Shown one piece after another: positions 1 through 4,762 of a stretch of 7,295 nucleotides of DNA (its first letter is position 1; each line of letters starts with the position of its first letter). Under the pieces are notes generated by a model. The model had not been told where the DNA came from. It saw only the letters and a program-made list of their open reading frames with translations, and did not search any database. Both the position numbers and the translations under genes were made by a program. The DNA is taken from contig JAADEE010000171.1 of assembly GCA_013153575.1 (NCBI GenBank), positions 1-7,295 on the forward strand. The letters run 5' to 3'. Source of the DNA: Chlorobiota bacterium. GTDB lineage: Bacteria > Bacteroidota > Bacteroidia > Bacteroidales > JAADGE01.

Positions 1-84
1 TTAAAAGAACCATTAATAAAAAAATTTGGAAAAGACTGGTATGAACAATTAAAATATTATGCCGAAAATAAAAATAGCATATAA
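1..84 (+). CDS. C-terminal end of an unidentified protein (partial)
   Basis: Frame 1 is open from the first base to a TAA at 82-84 and gives 27 residues: LKEPLIKKFGKDWYEQLKYY followed by AENKNSI. The piece is charged and probably helical, with no membrane segment or recognisable motif, so no function is assigned. The codon choice and A-rich composition match the neighbouring genes, which supports a real gene end over a chance frame. The 50 bases after its stop carry a promoter-like motif for the antiporter, so the two genes need not be co-transcribed. The start and most of the gene lie outside the window. Confidence 0.6.
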   Translation, partial: LKEPLIKKFGKDWYEQLKYYAENKNSI

Positions 85-122
85 ATTTTAAAGAATAAAC
101 ATTTTTTCTTAACACTTTTTTC

Positions 123-130
123 TAACTTTG
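123..130 (+). promoter_or_regulatory. Bacteroidota-type -7 promoter element before the antiporter gene
   Basis: TAACTTTG matches the Bacteroidota -7 consensus TAnnTTTG exactly. It ends only 4 bases before the ATG at 135. A good -33 TTTG is not visible at the usual distance; that stretch (102-120) is T-rich instead. If the element is used, transcription would begin at or within a few bases of the start codon, giving a leaderless or nearly leaderless mRNA. This is a motif match only. Confidence 0.4.
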
Positions 131-134
131 TGAA

Positions 135-1607
135 ATGCAGAAAATTGTAAAAGAACAAAATACACCAACATTATTTCAATCATTTATTCCAATAATATTT
201 TTAGTTGTTCTTCTATCTTTAAATGTAATAATTTGGGGCGATGCAACACTTGATGGCTCAAACCAAATTGCCCTATTACTTGCAGCAGCAGTTGGCACAA
301 TAATTTCCTTTAAACTTGGTGCCGACTGGGAACAAATAAGAGATAATATTGTTAAAACCATAGGAAAAGCAATGCCTGCAATTCTTATATTGCTTTTAAT
401 AGGTGCATTATCAGGAACTTGGCTTTTAAGTGGAGTAATTCCTGCATTTATTTATTATGGTTTAAATGTTTTACATCCTTCAATATTTTTATTTGCAACA
501 GTTGTAATTGCAAGTTTAGTTTCTCTGGCAACAGGAAGTTCTTGGTCAACAATAGCAACAATAGGGGTTGCGCTATTAGGAATAGGACATGCAATGGGAA
601 TAAATGATGCTATAACAGCCGGAGCAATAATTTCAGGAGCATATTTTGGCGATAAAATGTCGCCACTTTCAGACACAACAAACCTTGCACCTGCAATGGC
701 AGGAACCGATTTATATACACACATCAGGTATATGATGATAACAACAGTTCCTTCAATGGGTTTAACATTACTTTTTTTTCTTATTTTAGGCTTTACCAAA
801 GATTTTAACACAAATGCAACAGAAATTACAGATGTGCAAAATGCAATAGCACAAACATTTAACATAACACCTTGGCTATTTATTGTTCCTGTATTTTTAA
901 TTTTAATAATTATAAAGAAAACAAAACCAATACCGGCAATGTTACTCGGAACACTTGCCGGAGGATTATTTGGCATTATATTTCAGAATGATATTATTGT
1001 ACAAATTTCAGGAATTACAGATAACTACTGGGAAGCTTCGTACAAAGCAGTTATGCAAGCAATGTACGGAAATGTAGAAATTATTACAACAAACGAAAAC
1101 ATAAATGATTTATTTGGCACAAGCGGAATGTCCGGCATGTTAAATACAATTTGGCTAATACTTTCGGCAATGGTTTTTGGTGGAGTTATGGAAGCAAACG
1201 GAATGCTAAAAAAAATAACACACTCTGTAATGAAAAAAGTTAATTCGTCAGGTTCATTAATTGCATCAACAGCGGCATCTTGCATATTTTTTAATGCAAC
1301 AGCATCCGACCAATACATTTCAATTGTAGTTCCCGGCAGAATGTATAACGAAGCATTTAAAGAAAAAGGTTTAAAACCCGAAGTCCTTAGCCGCACCTTA
1401 GAAGATGCAGGAACTGTAACCTCTGTTCTTATTCCTTGGAACACAGGCGGAGCAACACAAGCAAAAGTTTTAGGTGTTGCAACCATAGATTATGTTCCTT
1501 ATGCAATTTTCAACCTAATCAGTCCGCTTATGACTGTATTTGTTGCATATATCAATTATAAAATAAGAAGATTTGAACCTCTAAACTCAGAAAAAACAAC
1601 TTCATAA
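135..1607 (+). CDS. nhaC: NhaC-family Na+/H+ antiporter
   Basis: This 490-residue inner-membrane protein is predicted to exchange Na+ for H+ and so help with pH and sodium balance. The family is recognisable from several conserved stretches: TGSSWSTIATIGVALLGIG (133-151), the run SGAYFGDKMSPLSDTTNLAP starting at residue 167 and continuing to HIRYM (196-200), the GMSGML segment (331-336), DQYISIVVPGRMY (392-404), and SRTLEDAGTVTSVLIPWNTG (419-438). About a dozen hydrophobic segments are spread along the chain, for example 17-33, 45-58, 80-97, 117-131, 206-220, 247-260, 335-352 and 454-473. The length is normal for the family. The ATG at 135 is preferred because the N terminus (FQSFIPIIFLVVLLSLNVII) aligns with where NhaC proteins usually begin and no upstream in-frame start fits. 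Some relatives in this superfamily exchange malate/lactate or other organic anions, so the substrate is less certain than the family. No Shine-Dalgarno is present. Confidence 0.9.
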   Translation: MQKIVKEQNTPTLFQSFIPIIFLVVLLSLNVIIWGDATLDGSNQIALLLAAAVGTIISFKLGADWEQIRDNIVKTIGKAMPAILILLLIGALSGTWLLSGVIPAFIYYGLNVLHPSIFLFATVVIASLVSLATGSSWSTIATIGVALLGIGHAMGINDAITAGAIISGAYFGDKMSPLSDTTNLAPAMAGTDLYTHIRYMMITTVPSMGLTLLFFLILGFTKDFNTNATEITDVQNAIAQTFNITPWLFIVPVFLILIIIKKTKPIPAMLLGTLAGGLFGIIFQNDIIVQISGITDNYWEASYKAVMQAMYGNVEIITTNENINDLFGTSGMSGMLNTIWLILSAMVFGGVMEANGMLKKITHSVMKKVNSSGSLIASTAASCIFFNATASDQYISIVVPGRMYNEAFKEKGLKPEVLSRTLEDAGTVTSVLIPWNTGGATQAKVLGVATIDYVPYAIFNLISPLMTVFVAYINYKIRRFEPLNSEKTTS

Positions 1608-1629
1608 AATATTTCTTTTTATAACGCGT

Positions 1630-1665
1630 CTTTTTATTTTAAAGAATTGTTTATTAACTTTACAA
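1630..1665 (+). repeat. 36-bp exact direct repeat, left copy
   Basis: The 36 bases beginning CTTTTTATTTTAAAGAATTG and ending TTAACTTTACAA recur without a mismatch at 2539-2574, 909 bases further on. The match stops at both ends (T versus G before, G versus T after). The sequence is AT-rich but not simple or low-order, so a 36-base exact match is very unlikely by chance. It contains TAACTTTA (1655-1662), one base off the -7 promoter consensus. This copy lies 22 bases after the antiporter stop. Confidence 0.9.
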
Positions 1666-1727
1666 GTATGTATTGAGTTGATATTTTACATAACAAAAAC
1701 ATCGTATATTATGCCAAACCAATCAGT

Positions 1728-1813
1728 TATAACGTGTTAAGAAAGGAATGCGAAGTTACAAACTTCGCTTAGCTGGGAAACAATATGAATACCTAAATTA
1801 AAACACTGTTATA
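1728..1813. repeat. Nested imperfect inverted repeat with attC-like organisation
   Basis: TATAACGTGTT (1728-1738) can pair with AACACTGTTATA (1802-1813): eleven base pairs interrupted only by one extra T at 1807. The palindrome at 1750-1768 sits inside. The outer TATAAC/GTTATA arms, a bulged base on one strand, and an overall size near 86-90 bp recall integron attC sites (R'' ... R'). However, GTTATAG departs from the GTTRRRY consensus, and no integrase gene is visible. It could also be a small structured RNA leader or a miniature-element remnant. The pairing is seen; the identity is speculative. Confidence 0.35.
1750..1768. repeat. REP-like palindrome, left
   Basis: GCGAAGTT (1750-1757) and AACTTCGC (1761-1768) form a perfect 8-bp stem with an ACA loop. 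It is followed by TTAGCTGGG. It is markedly more GC-rich than its surroundings. A related palindrome in opposite orientation is at 2238-2260. There is no T-run after it, so a simple terminator is unlikely. The resemblance to REP-type elements rests on form only. Confidence 0.55.
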
Positions 1814-1833
1814 GATAATTAAATTTCAAAAAA

Positions 1834-2229
1834 ATGTTTAAATATGTATTTTACAAATTGTTTCGTTTTAAAATGATATTTGGTGAAAGTATTTTTGAGT
1901 CTGCTTTTGTTGCTGTTTTATGGGTTGCAATGTTTGCCGCAATGAACATATTTAGCGTATTTTTATTTTTTGACAAACATTATAACTTAAGAAATATAAT
2001 TAATAATATGTTTAAAGAATCAGATTTAATTATTCCTGGAATATATATGATAATATTAATGACTATTTTTTATTTTATATTATTTCATAAAAAGAAATAT
2101 TTAAAAATTATTAATGAAATTGAAAATAAAACAAAAGAAGAGAACAGAAAAGGAAATATCTCGGCAATTTTATATCAAGTTTTTTCATTTATCTTTTTTA
2201 TTATTGCTTTGATTTATAACTTTAATTAA
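1834..2229 (+). CDS. Small three-helix membrane protein of unknown function
   Basis: I do not recognise this 131-residue protein. It has a basic N terminus (MFKYVFYKLFRFK) and three hydrophobic segments, about 22-46, 64-84 and 110-129. The second and third are separated by a highly charged stretch, 85-108 (HKKKYLKIINEIENKTKEEN and onward), that should face the cytoplasm. There are no Cys pairs, catalytic motifs or signal-peptidase site. The ATG at 1834 follows a run of seven A's and has no Shine-Dalgarno; the next in-frame ATG (1873) would cut the basic N terminus. The third position is strongly A/T-rich, as in the flanking genes. The gene stands alone between two related palindromes and within two 36-bp direct repeats, so it may be a late arrival. 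It resembles in style the small hypothetical membrane proteins often found in cassette-like regions of Bacteroidota, an impression not tested here. A possible -7 element, TAAATTTC (1820-1827), has one mismatch. Confidence 0.65.
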   Translation: MFKYVFYKLFRFKMIFGESIFESAFVAVLWVAMFAAMNIFSVFLFFDKHYNLRNIINNMFKESDLIIPGIYMIILMTIFYFILFHKKKYLKIINEIENKTKEENRKGNISAILYQVFSFIFFIIALIYNFN

Positions 2230-2237
2230 CCCCCGCT

Positions 2238-2260
2238 CGGCGAAGATTGCATCTTCGTCG
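2238..2260. repeat. REP-like palindrome, right
   Basis: CGGCGAAGAT (2238-2247) pairs with ATCTTCGTCG (2251-2260) around a TGC loop: ten pairs, one of them G-T. Read on the opposite strand, it gives ATCTTCGCCGAGCGGGG. This matches the left palindrome's AACTTCGCTTAGCTGGG at 13 of 17 positions, including the flank beyond the stem. The two are therefore related elements in inverted orientation. It lies 8 bases after the small membrane gene's stop but has no T-run, so it is at best a weak terminator. Confidence 0.6.
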
Positions 2261-2266
2261 TTGCCA

Positions 2267-2339
2267 CAACTAATTTTAAAAATAAACAGCCACAATATTA
2301 AAAACATTAAAATTGTTTTTAGTTTTTATATAATTTGCT
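2267..2339 (+). repeat. Degenerate ~70-bp tandem unit, copy A
   Basis: This starts CAACTAATTTTAAAAATAAA, continues through CACAATATT, and ends TTTTTATATAATTTGCT. It aligns with copy B (2376-2445) along its length with scattered substitutions and a 2-3 base length difference. Both copies are preceded by GCC-containing sequence and a hairpin, suggesting that the duplicated unit is roughly 105-110 bases including the hairpin. Confidence 0.6.
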
Positions 2340-2362
2340 AAATTTTGAAGATTTAGCAAATT
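2332..2362. repeat. 12-bp-stem hairpin between the tandem units
   Basis: AATTTGCTAAAT (2332-2343) is perfectly complementary to ATTTAGCAAATT (2351-2362), with a 7-base loop. It overlaps the end of tandem copy A and leads into copy B, occupying the place that the palindrome at 2238-2260 has before copy A. The short TTTC after it makes terminator function weak. It may be part of the repeated unit. Confidence 0.6.
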
Positions 2363-2375
2363 TCAATGCCCCTTT

Positions 2376-2445
2376 CAACTAATTTTAAGAATAAAGCGTC
2401 CCAATATTGAAATATTAAATTTGATTTTAATTTTTATAATTTGCT
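2376..2445 (+). repeat. Degenerate ~70-bp tandem unit, copy B
   Basis: This begins CAACTAATTTTAAGAATAAA, contains CCCAATATTG, and ends TTTTTATAATTTGCT, the same order of blocks as copy A. It then diverges into TGGTGGTAAGTGG, which has no counterpart after copy A. No coding capacity is evident. Confidence 0.6.
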
Positions 2446-2474
2446 TGGTGGTAAGTGGTAATTTGAGAAAGAGT

Positions 2475-2482
2475 TAATTTTG
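2475..2482 (+). promoter_or_regulatory. Possible -7 promoter element upstream of the barrel-protein gene
   Basis: TAATTTTG fits TAnnTTTG exactly. TTTG at 2462-2465 is too close to serve as the -33 element and TTTG at 2440-2443 is too far, so the match is incomplete. If active, it would give a leader of about 105 bases for the ATG at 2595. It lies inside the segment bounded by the 36-bp repeats, so the segment may have brought a new promoter. Confidence 0.25.
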
Positions 2483-2538
2483 TGGAACGTTTTAAATGAT
2501 GGTAAAAATTGCCACTCAAAACAATTCTTTTAGAGTTG

Positions 2539-2574
2539 CTTTTTATTTTAAAGAATTGTTTATTAACTTTACAA
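2539..2574 (+). repeat. 36-bp exact direct repeat, right copy
   Basis: Identical to 1630-1665. This copy ends 20 bases before the preferred ATG (2595) of the barrel-protein gene. It includes TAACTTTA (2564-2571), a one-mismatch -7 element whose start point would fall about 10-20 bases before that ATG. This copy therefore sits where the gene's native promoter would be, and the left copy looks like the duplicate or the other edge of an insertion. Confidence 0.9.
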
Positions 2575-2594
2575 TCCAATTTTTAAATTTTGAT

Positions 2595-4670
2595 ATGGTA
2601 TTCAAAAAAATATTTACTCTACTATTATTTTTTACAATTATAAGCAGTACATTTTCTCAAATTGCAGATAAAGAAGCAATTGATAATTTAATTGAAGAAA
2701 TTGCAAGTTCTTCTGATGAAGAATTAGATTACACATCATTATACGAAGATTTATATTATTTTGCACAAAACCCATTAAACCTTAATACTGCAACAAGAAA
2801 AGATTTAGAAAAATTTCAATTTCTTAATGATTTTCAAATTGAAGATATTTTAGAATACCAAAGAACAGCAGGAGAAATGCAAACAATTTATGAATTGCAA
2901 CTTCTTAAAAGTTTTAATATTGAAGATATAAGAAGGCTATTACCTTTCGTTTGTGTTGAAAAAAAGGAAGATAAACAACTTCCGGACTTTAAAAAAGCAA
3001 TAAAATATGGTAGAAGTAACTTATTTCTTAGAACACAATTTGTAACACAACAACAAAAAGGTTACGACCATGACGATGATGTTTTTGAAGCATCACCCGA
3101 CACAAATCTTTATAAAGGAAATAAATTTAAGTACTATACAAAATATCAATTTAACTACAAACAAAATATTAAATTTGGCTTTGTTGCCGAAAAAGATGCA
3201 GGAGAACAATTCTTTAAAGAAAGCCAAAAACAAGGTTTTGATTATTACACAGTTCACCTGCAAGTTAATGATGTTTGGAAATTTAAAACAATTACACTTG
3301 GTGATTTTCAAGCACGTTTTGGGCAAGGTTTAATATCATGGTCGGGGCTTTCAACTGGCAAATCATCATATGTAATGAATATTAACAAAAAATATGATGG
3401 TCTTAGAAAATATTCCTCAACCGATGAAAATAAATTTTTTAGAGGTGTTGGAACAACTTTAAGAATTAAAAACTTCGACATAACAAGTTTTGTTTCATAC
3501 AAATACATCGATGGCAACAGAACACTTGTTGATACAGTTACAAATCAAATTGATTTTGAAGGTTCTTTTCAAACAACAGGAATGCACAGAACTCCTAATG
3601 AAATTTTCGACAAACATTCAGTATCAGAATTTGTATATGGAGCAAATATAAAATGGAGGAAACCTTCCTTTAAACTTGGAGCATCATTTATTCAATATTT
3701 TTTTAGTGAATCAATTGTTAAAGACCAAATTTATAATGAATTTGCTTTTCAAGGCGACCATGGTTTAAATGCAAGTGTTGATTACTTGGCAAATTACAAA
3801 AACATAATCTTTTTTGGAGAAGAAGCAATTAGCGAAAATGGAGGTTATGCTTTGCTAAACTCTGCAATGTTGCGTCTTGCCCCACAAATATCATTAGGGA
3901 TTTTACAAAGACATTACACAAAAGATTATCAAGCATATTACGCAGGTGCATTTGCAGAACAATCAAAAACAACAAATGAAAACGGAATATATTTCGGAAC
4001 AGAAATTCATCCTGTTAGAAACTGGAAAATATCTGCTTACTATGACATTTATGAATTTCCTTGGTTAAGATATGGTGTTGATGCACCATCATCGGGCAAT
4101 GACTTTTTTACACAAATTGATTATAGCTTAAACAGGTATGTAAAAATGCATGTTCGTTACAAACAAGAATCTACATTTAAAACATCTTCCGATGATTTTA
4201 CAGGAGTTGTTCCACTTGTTCCCACAACTAAAAAACAATTTCGCTATCATATAACATATTCATTATCAAGAAATCTTAGATTAAAGAATAGAATAGAATT
4301 ATCATCTTACCAAAAAGGAGATGAAGAAACAGAAACCGGATTTATGTTCTATCAAGATGTAAGTTATAAATTAAGAACAATTCCTTTACAACTTACTGCA
4401 AGAATTGCATTCTTTGATGCTGCCTACAATGCAAGAATTTACACATATGAAAATGACATTTTGTACGGATATTCAATTCCCGGACTTAGCGGACAAGGAA
4501 TAAGAACATATTTAAACCTTCGCTATACAGTTATTAAAAACTTTATTGACGTTTGGTTAAGATATGCAAACTATTCATATGCCGATAGAGATGTTATAGG
4601 CTCATCATTAGAAGAAATTCAAGGAAATAAAAAGTCAGAAATTAAAATTCAAGTTAGAATTAAATTCTAA
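2595..4670 (+). CDS. Helix-hairpin-helix protein with C-terminal outer-membrane beta barrel
   Basis: The 691-residue product starts with a clear signal peptide (MVFKKIFTLLLFFTIISSTFS, likely cut before Q22). An acidic linker follows (24-57), then a ComEA-like helix-hairpin-helix region at about 58-120. That region is marked by NPLNLNTATRKDLEKF, then ILEYQRTAGEMQTIYELQLL, then IEDIRRLLPFV. From about 140 to the end, alternating polar/aromatic strands with repeated Y, F and R, and a C-terminal ...VRIKF ending in Phe, indicate an outer-membrane barrel. Proteins with this HhH-plus-barrel plan are common and uncharacterised in Bacteroidota. In other proteins such HhH pairs bind DNA, but here the domain would be periplasmic; binding to DNA is an inference. 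The frame is open back to ATG 2496, giving 33 more residues (MMVKIATQNNSF...), but these would bury the signal peptide and overlap the 36-bp repeat, so 2595 is chosen. It is 92 bases ahead of the aspartase gene with no clear terminator between. Confidence 0.8.
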   Translation: MVFKKIFTLLLFFTIISSTFSQIADKEAIDNLIEEIASSSDEELDYTSLYEDLYYFAQNPLNLNTATRKDLEKFQFLNDFQIEDILEYQRTAGEMQTIYELQLLKSFNIEDIRRLLPFVCVEKKEDKQLPDFKKAIKYGRSNLFLRTQFVTQQQKGYDHDDDVFEASPDTNLYKGNKFKYYTKYQFNYKQNIKFGFVAEKDAGEQFFKESQKQGFDYYTVHLQVNDVWKFKTITLGDFQARFGQGLISWSGLSTGKSSYVMNINKKYDGLRKYSSTDENKFFRGVGTTLRIKNFDITSFVSYKYIDGNRTLVDTVTNQIDFEGSFQTTGMHRTPNEIFDKHSVSEFVYGANIKWRKPSFKLGASFIQYFFSESIVKDQIYNEFAFQGDHGLNASVDYLANYKNIIFFGEEAISENGGYALLNSAMLRLAPQISLGILQRHYTKDYQAYYAGAFAEQSKTTNENGIYFGTEIHPVRNWKISAYYDIYEFPWLRYGVDAPSSGNDFFTQIDYSLNRYVKMHVRYKQESTFKTSSDDFTGVVPLVPTTKKQFRYHITYSLSRNLRLKNRIELSSYQKGDEETETGFMFYQDVSYKLRTIPLQLTARIAFFDAAYNARIYTYENDILYGYSIPGLSGQGIRTYLNLRYTVIKNFIDVWLRYANYSYADRDVIGSSLEEIQGNKKSEIKIQVRIKF

Positions 4671-4734
4671 TTAAGCATCAAAATATTTATTTTAATAACA
4701 TTACCAAAAAGTTCCATTATTTAATTTTTTTTTT

Positions 4735-4742
4735 TACTTTTC
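4735..4742 (+). promoter_or_regulatory. Weak -7-like motif before the aspartase gene
   Basis: TACTTTTC matches TAnnTTTG at all but the last position and follows an 11-T tract (4725-4735). A start point near 4748 would give a leader of about 15 bases. No TTTG is visible at the -33 distance. No Shine-Dalgarno precedes the ATG at 4763. Confidence 0.2.
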
Positions 4743-4762
4743 GTGGATAAAATCAATATACC

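Larger units (their letters stand above)
1608..1833. other. Intergenic region left of the small membrane gene
   Basis: This 226-base spacer contains the left copy of a 36-bp direct repeat (1630-1665), an 8-bp-stem palindrome (1750-1768), and a wider imperfect inverted repeat (1728-1813) around that palindrome. No hairpin with a T-run follows the antiporter stop, so no terminator is called there. I see no coding frame with a start and support in this stretch, and no tRNA-like fold. Confidence 0.6.
2230..2594. other. 365-base non-coding interval with palindromes and degenerate tandem units
   Basis: After the small membrane gene there is no supported coding frame until the barrel-protein gene. 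The interval holds a palindrome touching the stop region (2238-2260), a 12-bp-stem hairpin (2332-2362), two ~70-bp imperfect tandem copies (2267-2339 and 2376-2445), an exact -7-type motif (2475-2482), and the right copy of the 36-bp repeat (2539-2574). An open frame does run from ATG 2496 into the next gene, but residues before its signal peptide look like translated spacer. Confidence 0.6.

Noticed and set aside
455..976. A 173-codon open frame on the - strand inside the antiporter gene
   Set aside because: It is fully antisense to a well-supported membrane-protein gene, matches no family I know, and arises from the A/T-rich codon use of the gene above it.
1025..1486. A 153-codon open frame on the - strand inside the antiporter gene
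   Set aside because: Antisense shadow of the conserved C-terminal half of the antiporter; no recognisable domain or start context.
2224..2479. A second attC-like site made from AATTAAC (2224-2230) and GTTAATT (2473-2479)
   Set aside because: Only seven complementary bases about 250 bases apart in AT-rich DNA, with no further pairing inside the arms; chance explains it.
1630..2574. CRISPR array
   Set aside because: Only two copies of the 36-bp repeat, 909 bases apart, with a gene between them and no regular spacers.
2496..2594. N-terminal extension of the barrel protein from ATG 2496
   Set aside because: The extra 33 residues are translated spacer, including the 36-bp repeat, and would place a signal peptide internally. 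ATG 2595 gives a standard signal peptide.
4725..4735. The 11-T tract as a terminator for the barrel-protein gene
   Set aside because: No stable stem precedes it, so it lacks the hairpin of an intrinsic terminator.
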